Positions 1-8,774 of a stretch of 64,000 bases of DNA are shown one piece after another. How positions within the stretch are numbered: position 1 is the stretch's first letter; the number at the start of each line of letters is the position of its first letter. Origin of the DNA: Clostridia bacterium (GTDB lineage Bacteria; Bacillota; Limnochordia; DTU080; RSA5); assembly GCA_002919235.1 (NCBI GenBank), contig PKEX01000014.1:22640-86639 (forward strand). The letters are read 5' to 3'. The position numbers and the translations under genes are program-made. Under the pieces are notes generated by a model. The model worked only from the letters and a program-made list of their open reading frames with translations. It was not told the DNA's origin and ran no database searches.

Positions 1-65
1 CATGGTTTCGCCGGCGTCACGGAGAGTCCGAGGAGTTCGGCGCACAGAAACTTGGAGGGGATCGT

Positions 66-1838
66 ATGGACTTTACCTGGAAGATCGGGGGCGCCCAAGG
101 CGAAGGGATCGACTCCGCAGGCGAGATCTTCGCCTTGACCCTGCACCGCAAGGGATATTACATCTATGCGTACCGGCACTTCATGTCGCTCATCAAAGGC
201 GGCCACACCAACTACAAAGTCCGCATCTCTTCGAAGCAGCATCGCCATCGCGGCGACCAGCTGGACCTGCTCGTCGCCTTCGACCAGCGCTCCATCGATG
301 AAAACCTCCACGAGCTGAAGAGCGGCGGCGCCGTCCTCTACAACGCCGGCGCCTTCGAACCCAAGTTCCCCGCCGACGTGGACGTCGTGCCCATCGGCGT
401 CCCCATGCAGCAGATCGCCAAGGACCACGGCAGCATCGTGATGACCAACATGGCGGCCATGGGCGCGTCCGCGGCGCTGGTGGGCCTTGAGCCCGACGCC
501 TTCGACGACTTCATCGCCGAGCGCTACGGCAAGCACGGCGCCGACGTGGTGGAGGCCAACCGCAAGGTGGTGCGGGCCGGCTTCCAGGCGGCCAGCGAGG
601 CCACCAGCTGGCGGGCCCGGCTGCCCGAGCTGCCTCCGGAGGCCCGCGGCAAGAAGCGCCTCTTCATGCACGGCAACGACGCCATCGCCCTGGGCGCGGT
701 GGTGGCGGGCTGCCGCGTCGTGGCGGCCTACCCCATCACCCCGGCCACGGACATCCTCTACAGCCTGCTCAAGCTGCTGCCCGAGTACGGCGGCGTGGTG
801 CTCCAGGCCGAGGACGAGATGGCCGCGTGCCAGATGGCCGTCGGCTGCAACTACGCCGGCGTGCGGGCGATGACCAGCACCTCCGGTCCCGGCTTCTCGC
901 TGATGACCGAGACGCTGGGCCTCGCCAGCGTCTCCGAGACGCCGGTGGTCATCGTCGACGTGCAGCGGGCCGGCCCCAGCACGGGCATGCCCACCAAGAC
1001 CGAGCAAGGCGACGCCTTCCAGGCCATCTTCAGCTCCCACGGCGAGAGCCAGCGGATCGTGCTGGCGCCGGCCACGGTGGAGGACTGCTTCTACGACATC
1101 CAGAGGGCGTTCAACCTGGCCGACAAGTACCAGTGCCCGGTGATCGTCCTCACCGACCTGTCGCTGGGCCTGTCCAAGCAGACGGTAGAGGTCGACGACA
1201 TCGACTTCGAAAAGATCGCCATCGACCGCGGCCAGCTGCTCACCGAGGAGCAGGTGAAAGAGATCGCGGCCAACGGCGGGTACAAGCGCTACGCCCTCAC
1301 CGAGTCGGGCATCTCGCCCCGGGCCCTGCCGGGCCAGGAGGGCGGCGTGCACCTGGCCATCAGCTACGAGCATACCGAAGAGGGCTGGGAGGACGAGACG
1401 CCGCTGCACCGCGTCGCGCAGACCGAAAAGCGGATCCGCAAGATGTCGACCTTTGATCCCGCGGAGTTCGGCGTGCGCCAGAGCGGCGACGCCTCGCCCG
1501 ATCTCCTGCTGGTCGGCTGGGGCTCTACCATCGGCCAGATCGACGAGGCGCGGGAGGCCCTCAAGGCCGAAGGGATCTCCGTCGGCCACTTGCACCTGTC
1601 GGTGCTGTATCCCTTCCCCGCCAAAGAGGTGCGGGAGGCCATCGAATCGGCCCGGGCGGTCCTGATCGTGGAGAACAACGCCTTCGGCCAGCTGCAGCAG
1701 CTGATCCAGCTCAACGTGGGCCACTACGACCACATCCACCACTGCCGCAAGTTCAGCGGCGAGCCGTTCAAGGTGTTTGAGATCGTCGCCCGGGCCAAGG
1801 AAGTCCTGGCCGCGAAGAGCGTGAAGGAGGTCGGTTGA
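66..1838 (+). CDS. korA: 2-oxoacid:ferredoxin oxidoreductase, fused gamma-alpha subunit
   Basis: Catalytic subunit of a CoA-dependent 2-oxoacid:ferredoxin oxidoreductase (2-oxoglutarate or a related 2-oxoacid to acyl-CoA, CO2 and reduced ferredoxin), acting in the cytoplasm with the beta subunit encoded next. The 590-aa protein has the gamma domain at the N terminus (glycine-rich KIGGAQGEG at about residues 6-14, to about 180) followed by the alpha/pyrimidine-binding domain (YPITPATD near 225; SGPGFSLM and GPSTGMPT further on) and a C-terminal transketolase-like domain. This gamma-alpha fusion is the usual two-subunit KorA architecture. The ATG at 66 follows a GGAGGGG SD and leaves one base before the korB start, so the pair is translationally coupled. 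Substrate specificity cannot be read from the sequence. Any upstream operon members lie outside the window. Confidence 0.93.
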   Translation: MDFTWKIGGAQGEGIDSAGEIFALTLHRKGYYIYAYRHFMSLIKGGHTNYKVRISSKQHRHRGDQLDLLVAFDQRSIDENLHELKSGGAVLYNAGAFEPKFPADVDVVPIGVPMQQIAKDHGSIVMTNMAAMGASAALVGLEPDAFDDFIAERYGKHGADVVEANRKVVRAGFQAASEATSWRARLPELPPEARGKKRLFMHGNDAIALGAVVAGCRVVAAYPITPATDILYSLLKLLPEYGGVVLQAEDEMAACQMAVGCNYAGVRAMTSTSGPGFSLMTETLGLASVSETPVVIVDVQRAGPSTGMPTKTEQGDAFQAIFSSHGESQRIVLAPATVEDCFYDIQRAFNLADKYQCPVIVLTDLSLGLSKQTVEVDDIDFEKIAIDRGQLLTEEQVKEIAANGGYKRYALTESGISPRALPGQEGGVHLAISYEHTEEGWEDETPLHRVAQTEKRIRKMSTFDPAEFGVRQSGDASPDLLLVGWGSTIGQIDEAREALKAEGISVGHLHLSVLYPFPAKEVREAIESARAVLIVENNAFGQLQQLIQLNVGHYDHIHHCRKFSGEPFKVFEIVARAKEVLAAKSVKEVG

Positions 1839-1839
1839 T

Positions 1840-2715
1840 TTGGCGTCCACCGTCACCGTGAAGGAATATAGAGCCTACGCCCAGCAGCCCACCTGGTGCC
1901 CGGGCTGCGGCGACTTCGCCGTCGTCGCCGCCATGCAGCGGGCCCTGGTGAACCTGGGCCTCAAGCCCCATCAAGTCGTCGCCGTCACCGGCATCGGCTG
2001 CTCGGGCAAGTTCAACTACTACCTGGGGGCCAACGGCTTCAACTCCATGCACGGCCGGTCCCTGCCGGTGGCCCAGGCCATCAAGATCGCCAACCGGGAC
2101 CTGGTGGTCATCGCCGCTGGCGGCGACGGGGACGGCTACGGCATCGGCGTGGGCCACTTCATCCACGCCTGCCGGCGCAACATCGACATCACCTACGTGG
2201 TCATGGACAACCACATCTACGGCCTGACCACGGGGCAGACCTCGCCCACCAGCGAGAAGGGCTTCAAGACCAAGACCACCCCCTACGGCGCGGCGGAGTA
2301 TCCTATCCGCCCGCTGCCGCTGGCCATCGCGAGCGGCTGCGGCTTCGTCGCCCAGGGCTTCTCCGGCGACGTGAAGCACCTGCAGAGCCTCTTTGAGGCG
2401 GCCATCCAGCACAAGGGGTTCGCGCTGGTCAACGTCTTCAGCCCCTGCGTCACCTTCAACAAGGAGCAGACCTACGACTGGTGGCGCGAGAACCTCGTCA
2501 ACCTGGACGAGCGGGAGGACTACGACCCCACCGACAAGGCGGCGGCCTACAAGGTCGTGACGGAGACCAACGGCCTGGTGACGGGGATCATCTACCGGGA
2601 GGAGCGGCCGGACTACCAGGACGAGCTGCCCAACTACGATCCCAAGCCCTTGGTCTACCAGGATCTCAGCAAGCCCGTCAAGGACCGGGAGAAGCTGCTC
2701 CAGGCCTTCATGTGA
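1840..2715 (+). CDS. korB: 2-oxoacid:ferredoxin oxidoreductase, beta subunit
   Basis: TPP-binding beta subunit partnering KorA. The 291-aa protein shows PTWCPGCGDFAVV near residue 17, GIGCSGKF, and the TPP/Mg stretch GDGDGYGIGVGHF with the NHIYGLTTGQTSPTS segment, all typical of KorB/PorB. No ferredoxin-like 4Fe-4S cysteine cluster is fused, so electrons must pass to a separate ferredoxin. The start is TTG at 1840, one base after the korA stop, with AAGGAGG at 1824-1830 (9-nt spacing); no ATG fits. A strong hairpin follows the gene, so korAB appears to end this transcription unit. Confidence 0.93.
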   Translation: MASTVTVKEYRAYAQQPTWCPGCGDFAVVAAMQRALVNLGLKPHQVVAVTGIGCSGKFNYYLGANGFNSMHGRSLPVAQAIKIANRDLVVIAAGGDGDGYGIGVGHFIHACRRNIDITYVVMDNHIYGLTTGQTSPTSEKGFKTKTTPYGAAEYPIRPLPLAIASGCGFVAQGFSGDVKHLQSLFEAAIQHKGFALVNVFSPCVTFNKEQTYDWWRENLVNLDEREDYDPTDKAAAYKVVTETNGLVTGIIYREERPDYQDELPNYDPKPLVYQDLSKPVKDREKLLQAFM

Positions 2716-2752
2716 GGCCACTGCCGCTGCCGGTCGCAGGCTGATAGCTCAC

Positions 2753-2803
2753 GCTCCACCCGATCCGCCGGCCGTCCTCCGGCGGGTTGGGTGGAGCCTT
2801 CGT
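2753..2803 (+). terminator. Rho-independent terminator after korB
   Basis: GCTCCACCC pairs with GGGTGGAGC and an inner CGCCGG/CCGGCG extends the stem; a short T-containing tail (CTTCGTT) follows. It lies 38 nt after the korB stop and before the next gene. Confidence 0.75.
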
Positions 2804-2880
2804 TATCCAGGGTTTTTGCCCGCGCGCCAGAGGATCCCGGCGCTCGACGCTTAACTTTACCCAATATGAGGTGGTCACCG

Positions 2881-4083
2881 GTGCATCCGCGCAGTCGACT
2901 CTTTGTTCTCCTCCTCGCCGCCGCGACGGGGGTCCTCCTGAGCGCTCAGGCGCTGGCCGCCGTCACTCCCCAGCAGGCGCTGGAGCGGCTCATGACCGAG
3001 GAGATCCAGCCCGCTTGGTTCGCCCCGGCCTTTCTCTCCCAGGTGCCCGTGGCGCAGGTGGAGGCGATCGTCGCGCAGCTCACGTCGCTGCTGGGCGAGT
3101 ACGAGGGCATCGTCCAGGAAAACGGCCAGTTCCTGATCGTCTTCAGCGAAGGTGCCGTGCCGGCCGAGATCGCCCTCGACGGCCAGGGCAGGATCCAGGG
3201 GCTCTTCTTCCACCCGCCCCGGCCCCGGATGAGCGGCCTTGAGGACGCCGTCGCGCAGCTGGCGCAGCTTCCCGGGACCACCCACCTCTTGGTGATTTCC
3301 GACGACGGCATCCTGGCCGCGCACCAGCCCGAGCGGCGGCTGGCGGTGGGCTCCGCGTTCAAGCTGGCGGTGCTGGCGGCGCTGCGGGACCAGATCAACG
3401 CCGGCGAACGCTCCTGGGACGAGGTGGTGCTCCTTCCCGCGGAGGCCAAGAGCCTCCCCAGCGGCATCTTGCAGAACTGGCCCCCGGGCTCGCCCGTCAC
3501 GGTGCACACCCTCGCCGCGCTGATGATCTCCGTGAGCGACAATACGGCCACGGACGCCCTCATCGCCCTGGTGGGCCGGGACCGGGTCCAGCAGTACGCG
3601 GCGCACCAGGTGCCGTTTCTCACCACCCGCGAGGCGTTTGTCTTGAAGGACCCGGCCAACGCCAAGCTCTTGGAGCGCTACCGCAAGGCCGACGCGGCCG
3701 GCCGGGAGGCCCTCCTGGAGGAGCTGGCCGCGCTGCCGCTGCCCTCCGTGGAGATCTTCGCCCAAGGCACGCCGCTGGCCACCGACGTGGAGTGGTTCTT
3801 CAACACCTACGAGTTGTGCTCGCTGATGGCGCGTGTGCAGGACCTGCCGCTGATGGGCATCAATCCCGGGGCCGCCGACCCCGGGGATTGGCGGCAGGTG
3901 GCGTACAAAGGCGGTTCGGAGCCGGGTGTCCTTTCGATGGTGACGGGGCTCGTGGGGCACGACGGCAAGCGCTACTGCGTGGCGGCCAGCTGGAACCACG
4001 ACGCCGCCCTGGACGAGCTCCAGTTCTACAGCATCTACCGCGGGATTCTCGACGTGCTGGCGCAGTCCAGCGCCGGGCGCTGA
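2881..4083 (+). CDS. secreted serine hydrolase, class A beta-lactamase fold
   Basis: Exported serine hydrolase of the class A beta-lactamase/penicillin-binding superfamily. I chose the GTG at 2881 because GAGGTGG lies 6 nt before it; an upstream ATG at 2866 has no SD. The product (400 aa) starts with a signal peptide (RSRLFVLLLAAATG...AQALAA). An N-terminal domain of about 110 residues precedes the catalytic domain with S158-A-F-K (SxxK), S219-D-N (SDN) and K343-G-G (KTG-equivalent). The N-terminal extension resembles DUF3887-type modules found on secreted hydrolases. Substrate could be a beta-lactam, a peptidoglycan peptide or an ester; KGG in place of KTG makes true beta-lactamase activity uncertain. 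It stands 31 nt before the ADP-dependent kinase gene on the same strand. Confidence 0.82.
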   Translation: MHPRSRLFVLLLAAATGVLLSAQALAAVTPQQALERLMTEEIQPAWFAPAFLSQVPVAQVEAIVAQLTSLLGEYEGIVQENGQFLIVFSEGAVPAEIALDGQGRIQGLFFHPPRPRMSGLEDAVAQLAQLPGTTHLLVISDDGILAAHQPERRLAVGSAFKLAVLAALRDQINAGERSWDEVVLLPAEAKSLPSGILQNWPPGSPVTVHTLAALMISVSDNTATDALIALVGRDRVQQYAAHQVPFLTTREAFVLKDPANAKLLERYRKADAAGREALLEELAALPLPSVEIFAQGTPLATDVEWFFNTYELCSLMARVQDLPLMGINPGAADPGDWRQVAYKGGSEPGVLSMVTGLVGHDGKRYCVAASWNHDAALDELQFYSIYRGILDVLAQSSAGR

Positions 4084-4114
4084 AAACCCAGTATGACCCA
4101 GGGATGGAGCGACG

Positions 4115-5551
4115 ATGACACACGACTGGTGGCAGAGCAGGCTTTCGTACGTGGCAAACCGGCGGCCGAAGGGAAGGGCCTTCGCCGCATTCAACCTCAA
4201 CGTCGACGTCGTGGCGCGGGTGACGCCGGCCGCCGTCGAGCGGCTGATGCGGGAGACGCCGGACCTTGACTGGGACCAGGTCCGGAGCATCGACGTGGAC
4301 GCCCTCCGGTCCGTCCGCACCCGGGAGGAGTTCGTGGCAGTGCTCCGCCACGGCTTTAGGACCGGCAAGTCCGCGCTCCTGGTGCGGGAGACGGAGGAGT
4401 TCGTCCCCTGGTGGCGGCAGATCTTTACCGACCGGACCGAGAGCATGGGCGGGCAGGCGGGCATCATCGCCAACCAGATGGCAGCCCTCGGGGCCGCCTC
4501 CGTGGTGTACTCGCCCCTCCTCTCACCCCGGCAGGCCAGCTTCTTCCTGGACGGCGTCACCTGGCCCGTGGGCGAAGGAGACGGCGTCCGCTACGTCCCC
4601 GCGCAAGCGGCGGGCCGCCCGGCCGACCTCACCCGTGAGCCGTGGGTCTTCGAGTACAAGAAGGGCGAGACGTTCTCTTTCCCCGACGGCGCCATCACCA
4701 CGCCCCGGGCCAACCGGGCCATCATCACCACCGCCGTGCAGGGGCCCGAGCGCCGCTTCCATGCGGACATCCACCGCTGGCTCCCCCAGCTGGGAGCCGA
4801 CTTGGACGTGGCCTTCCTGGCCGGATACCACCAGTGCGGCGACCGGCCGGACGACCTGGACGCGGTGCGGCGCTACATCGACGAGAGCCGGCAGGACCTG
4901 GAGCGCCTGACCAGCCGGAATCCCGCTCTGAAGCTGCACGTGGAGTACGTCCCGGCGAAGGTGCGGGAAGTGGAGACCGAAATCTACCGCACGCTGGGCC
5001 GGGCCATCCACAGCTTCGGCATCAACGAGACCGAGATGCGGGCCGTGATGCGCCGCTTCGGCCGGGACGACCTCGCGGCCGGCCTCGAGCAGGACGAGCG
5101 GGCGTTCCTGCTCTATCAAGGAGCGCGGGTCCTCCTGCAGGAGCTGGGCGTCGAGCGGGTTCACGTGCACAACCTGGGCTACTACGTGGTGGTCCTGAAG
5201 AAACCGTACCACTGCCCGCCCGAGGTGGTCCGGGACGCCTGCCTCTTCGCCAGCGCCGTCAACGCCCGCAAGGCGCAGGCCGGCGGGTTTGTCACCGCGG
5301 AGAGCTTGGCGCACGTGGCGAGCCTGCCCCTGTCCGACGTAGGCTTCGCCCAGCTGCAGCGGTTCGCCGCGGAGGTCCGGGAGCAAGGGGCGCCGCTGCA
5401 GCCGGTGGACCACGGCATTTGGGACGGCGGCGACCACTACGTCCTGGTGACGCCGGCCCACATCGTGCCCCATCCCGTGGCCACCGTCGGGATGGGGGAT
5501 ACCATCTCGTCCAGCGCCTACTACTACGAGGTCTGCGAGGCCAAGTCATGA
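4115..5551 (+). CDS. ADP-dependent glucokinase/phosphofructokinase family kinase
   Basis: A 478-aa ribokinase-fold kinase of the ADP-dependent PFK/glucokinase family (Pfam ADP_PFK_GK type), which phosphorylates glucose, fructose 6-phosphate or related substrates with ADP as donor. Visible features: NLNVD near residue 27 (substrate-contact start), the glycine-rich GGQAGIIANQMAALG around 112-126, HNLGYYVVVLKK, and the C-terminal GMGDT with presumed catalytic base D462. The family is best known from archaea and animals and is sparse in bacteria. The donor and substrate are inferred from family only; an ATP-using or nucleoside-specific member is possible. The stop overlaps the start of the next gene (ATGA), which indicates coupled translation. 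Confidence 0.82.
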   Translation: MTHDWWQSRLSYVANRRPKGRAFAAFNLNVDVVARVTPAAVERLMRETPDLDWDQVRSIDVDALRSVRTREEFVAVLRHGFRTGKSALLVRETEEFVPWWRQIFTDRTESMGGQAGIIANQMAALGAASVVYSPLLSPRQASFFLDGVTWPVGEGDGVRYVPAQAAGRPADLTREPWVFEYKKGETFSFPDGAITTPRANRAIITTAVQGPERRFHADIHRWLPQLGADLDVAFLAGYHQCGDRPDDLDAVRRYIDESRQDLERLTSRNPALKLHVEYVPAKVREVETEIYRTLGRAIHSFGINETEMRAVMRRFGRDDLAAGLEQDERAFLLYQGARVLLQELGVERVHVHNLGYYVVVLKKPYHCPPEVVRDACLFASAVNARKAQAGGFVTAESLAHVASLPLSDVGFAQLQRFAAEVREQGAPLQPVDHGIWDGGDHYVLVTPAHIVPHPVATVGMGDTISSSAYYYEVCEAKS

Positions 5552-6183
5552 GCCAGAACGCCCGGCCGCCCATCCCCGTCGAGGTGTACTCGGACTACGT
5601 CTGCCCCTGGTGCTACATGAATTTCACCAGCTTGGAGCAGGTGAGCCGGGAGTTCCCTCTCGAAATTCAATGGCGGGCCTTTGAGCTCCAGCCCCGGGAA
5701 GCGCCCCTCGATCCCGGCGCCCTAGCGGAAAAGCAGCGGTACATCGAGGCCCACTTCCCGGCGGTGCGGCGCATCGCGAAGGACCAGTACGGCCTCGACC
5801 TGTCGTTCGGCCGCCTCGACGTGGACACCCGCCTGGCGCACGTCGGGGCCAAGCTGGCCGCGGCCTGCGGCAAGGCCTGGGAGTACCACGCCAAGGTGTT
5901 TGAGGCCCACTGGGTCCAGCAGGCGGACATCGGCGATCCGGAGGTCCTGGCCGGGATCGCCGGGCAGCTGGGCATCGACCGGGAGGCCTTCCGGGAAGGG
6001 CTGGACGACGAAGAGCTTCACGCCGGAGTGCTCCGAGAAGAAGCCGCTGCGCACCGGCTCGGGATCCGCGGCGTGCCTGCCACCGTCATCGCCGGCCGCT
6101 ACCTGCTTTCGGGGGCCCAGACGCGGGAGCGGCTGCGGTCGGTCTTCCAAGAGTACCAGCGCCGCGGCCAGCTGGGTTCGTAG
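5548..6183 (+). CDS. DsbA/FrnE family thioredoxin-fold protein (2-hydroxychromene-2-carboxylate isomerase-like)
   Basis: A 211-aa cytoplasmic DsbA-like protein. The redox motif CPWC is at residues 19-22 right after the first beta strand, a helical insertion follows, and GVPATV supplies the cis-proline loop near the C terminus. No signal peptide is present, which fits the FrnE branch of thiol oxidoreductases rather than periplasmic DsbA. The ATG at 5548 overlaps the kinase stop by four bases, so the two proteins are probably made together. The natural substrate is unknown. Confidence 0.85.
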   Translation: MSQNARPPIPVEVYSDYVCPWCYMNFTSLEQVSREFPLEIQWRAFELQPREAPLDPGALAEKQRYIEAHFPAVRRIAKDQYGLDLSFGRLDVDTRLAHVGAKLAAACGKAWEYHAKVFEAHWVQQADIGDPEVLAGIAGQLGIDREAFREGLDDEELHAGVLREEAAAHRLGIRGVPATVIAGRYLLSGAQTRERLRSVFQEYQRRGQLGS

Positions 6184-6245
6184 CGGTCCCGGGCGCCCGG
6201 GCCTAAGACGGGCTCCGGAGAACGTGCCAGGAGAGTGATTGCGGC

Positions 6246-6707
6246 TTGAACAACGCCACGGTCACCCTCATCGTCCTCCTCCTCGCAGTCTTGGCCCTCA
6301 GCAGCGGGAGCCCGCCGGTGGCTTCCAGCTCCCGCAGCTTCGTCATCCCCGCCACCGACGACGAAGTGAAGCTGCTGGCGCGGCTCATCGACGTCGAAGC
6401 GCGGGGCGAACCCTTCCGGGGAAAAGTCGCGGTGGGCGCCGTGGTCGTCAACCGCGTGAAAGACCCCCGCTTTCCCAACACCATCCGGGAAGTGATCTAC
6501 GAGCCCAACCAGTTTTACACGCCCGGCCTGCCGAGGTTTCCCGTCCCCTCGGACGAGTCCTTGAGGGCGGCCCTGGCCGCGCTGCGGGGCCAGGATCCCA
6601 CGGGCGGCGCCCTGTTCTTCTACAACCCCGACAAGGCGGTGACCGGGGCGTGGTTCGCCACCCGCCCCGGCCGGATGCGCATCGGAAACCACGTCTTCAC
6701 CAAGTAG
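6246..6707 (+). CDS. cell wall hydrolase, SleB/CwlJ type (Hydrolase_2)
   Basis: A 153-aa exported peptidoglycan hydrolase of the SleB/CwlJ catalytic family, whose best-studied members are spore-cortex lytic enzymes. The N terminus is hydrophobic (TLIVLLLAVLAL) and acts as signal peptide or anchor. The rest is nearly only the catalytic domain: LLARLIDVEARGE (catalytic Glu expected in this block), GKVAVGAVVVNRV, and a C-terminal segment with LFFYNP. No peptidoglycan-binding domain is attached. The start is TTG at 6246 with an AGGAGAG SD about ten bases upstream. It may serve spore germination or vegetative wall turnover. Confidence 0.83.
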   Translation: MNNATVTLIVLLLAVLALSSGSPPVASSSRSFVIPATDDEVKLLARLIDVEARGEPFRGKVAVGAVVVNRVKDPRFPNTIREVIYEPNQFYTPGLPRFPVPSDESLRAALAALRGQDPTGGALFFYNPDKAVTGAWFATRPGRMRIGNHVFTK

Positions 6708-6743
6708 GGATCACGGAGAGAGGGGCCGGGCGTCGCGGAGCGC

Positions 6744-8774
6744 TCACTGGTACCACTGCGCCTGGAGCGAAAAGAAGCCGGCGTACTCTCCCCCGCGAGC
6801 CAGGAGTTCTTCGTGCGTCCCAATCTCCACGATCCGGCCCGCCTTGAGCACCACGATGCGGTCGGCAAGGCGCGCAGAGCCCAGGCGGTGCGAGATCAGG
6901 ATCGCCGTCCGGCCCCGGGTCATCTCCCCGAACTGGCGGTACACTTCCGCCTCCGCCTTGGGGTCCAGTGCCGCGGTGGGCTCGTCCAGGATGACCACGG
7001 GCGCCTGCCGCACCAAGGCCCGGGCGATGGCCAGCTTCTGCCACTCCCCGCCGGAAAGGTCTACGCCCCCCAGGGGCTTGCCCAGCAGCGTGCGGTACCC
7101 GTCGGGAAGCCGCTGGATGAAGGCGTCGGCCCCGCTCTGAACCGCCGCCCGCTGGATCGCGGCGTCGTCCGCGTCCCACTGCCTGCCGAAGCGGATGTTG
7201 TCGGCCACGGTGAACTGGTAGCGGGCGTACTCCTGGAACACCGCCGCAAAGCACCGGAAGAGCTCCTCGCGCGGGATATCCTGGATGTCGCGCCCGCCCA
7301 AGAGGATCCGCCCCTCCTGCGGCCGGTAAAGGCCCAGGATGAGCCGGATCAGCGTGGACTTGCCCGCCCCGTTCTCCCCGATGAGCGCGATGCGCTCCCC
7401 GGGTTGAATCACCAGGTTGACGTCGTGCAGGACCGGTTGCTGGCTGCCGGGGTAGGTGAACGAGACCCCGATGAGCTCGATTCCCAGCGCCGGCGCCGTG
7501 TAGAGAGGAGCAGCCTCTGAAAGGAGGCTCCCGGCCGACGCGCCCGCCTCCGGTACGCCCTGCGGCTCCGAGGGGACGGGGGCTTTCCGGACCCTGCCGC
7601 CCCCGGGCAGGACCAGCTTCTCCTGCGCCTCGGGCGCGTCGATCTCGAGGAACTCGTACAGGTCCGAAAGGTACAAGCTCTGCTCATGGACAGCGGAGAG
7701 GCTCTGCATCACCTGGCCGATGCGGAAGCGAAACTGCTGCAGCGCCTGCATCAGCATGGAAAACGTCCCGACGCTCACCTGCGCGCCCGCGATCATCCCC
7801 GCGACGATGAGGAGACAGCCCGAGTACGCCGCCGTCGCCACCATGCCGGTCAGGGCGCCGAGGCGCGCCTGGCGGGTCTCGAGCTGCCGCCGCTCTTCGG
7901 CCAGCCTTGTCGAAAGCCCCGACCAGCGGTCAAGGAGGTGCCCGCTCAGCGTGAACAGGCGCACTTCCTTGGCCTCGTCCCGGCGGGTGAGCAGGTTCGC
8001 GAAGTACATCGCGAGGCGGCTTTCCGGCGTCCGGATGCGGTACACCCACCAGGTCTTCTTCCGCATGGCCAGCATCACCCAAAACCCCGGGACCACGCCG
8101 GCCACCATGATGGGAGCCAGCGACCAGTGGGCCTGCCAGAGCACCGCCAAGATCGCCGCCATCCCGGCCACCGAGCCCACCGCCCCCACCAGCCAGCGCA
8201 GGAGCTGGACAATGCGGCCTCCCATGTCCTGGTTGGCCCGTTCCAGCGCATCGTAGAAGGAGGGATGCTCGAAGTAGGCCAGCTCCACCCGGTGGGCCTT
8301 CAGGATCACCTCCCGCTGGAGGTGCATCCCCACTCGCTCCTGCACGTCGATCTCCGCCAGGTGGCTCGCCACCTCCAGCGCGGCCGCCGCTCCCATCGCG
8401 GCGGCCAGCCACCCGAGCCACGGCGCGACGCTGCGAAATGCGGCCAGACCCCCGGAAACTGCCCCCGCGGCGCCGCCCCCCCGAGCCTGCCCCGCCGCGC
8501 CGGCGGCCAGCGCCCCCGCCAGCGCGTCCACCAGCTGCTGCGTCACCACCAGCTCCAGCGCGGCCACGATCCCGCCCAGGACCGCGCCGGCCATCAGCAC
8601 GGCGGAAGAGAACGGAGCGCACCGCACGGCGGCCCAAAGGAGACGGGGGATCAAGACCAGCCGGCGGGCGGTGCGGGCAGAAGACCCACCGCTCCCCCCG
8701 GGGACTGCCGCGCCCGGGCCGCCGCCCCGCTGGCCGCGCCTTCGTCCCGGCGGCCCGCCCCAAGGCCCGATCAC
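6744..8774 (-). CDS. ABC transporter, fused permease/ATPase half (exporter subunit B)
   Basis: Type IV ABC exporter half of 676 aa: an N-terminal six-helix membrane domain (about 40-340), a linker, and a C-terminal nucleotide-binding domain with GENGAGKST (Walker A), LSGGEWQ (signature) and VVILDEPTAALD (Walker B). The start is a GTG overlapping the stop of the upstream half-transporter by four bases, so both are made from one mRNA and probably form a heterodimer. The LSGGEWQ signature and charged linker resemble lipid, peptide or drug exporters. Substrate is unknown; no biosynthetic gene lies nearby. Confidence 0.9.
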   Translation of the reverse strand: MIGPWGGPPGRRRGQRGGGPGAAVPGGSGGSSARTARRLVLIPRLLWAAVRCAPFSSAVLMAGAVLGGIVAALELVVTQQLVDALAGALAAGAAGQARGGGAAGAVSGGLAAFRSVAPWLGWLAAAMGAAAALEVASHLAEIDVQERVGMHLQREVILKAHRVELAYFEHPSFYDALERANQDMGGRIVQLLRWLVGAVGSVAGMAAILAVLWQAHWSLAPIMVAGVVPGFWVMLAMRKKTWWVYRIRTPESRLAMYFANLLTRRDEAKEVRLFTLSGHLLDRWSGLSTRLAEERRQLETRQARLGALTGMVATAAYSGCLLIVAGMIAGAQVSVGTFSMLMQALQQFRFRIGQVMQSLSAVHEQSLYLSDLYEFLEIDAPEAQEKLVLPGGGRVRKAPVPSEPQGVPEAGASAGSLLSEAAPLYTAPALGIELIGVSFTYPGSQQPVLHDVNLVIQPGERIALIGENGAGKSTLIRLILGLYRPQEGRILLGGRDIQDIPREELFRCFAAVFQEYARYQFTVADNIRFGRQWDADDAAIQRAAVQSGADAFIQRLPDGYRTLLGKPLGGVDLSGGEWQKLAIARALVRQAPVVILDEPTAALDPKAEAEVYRQFGEMTRGRTAILISHRLGSARLADRIVVLKAGRIVEIGTHEELLARGGEYAGFFSLQAQWYQ

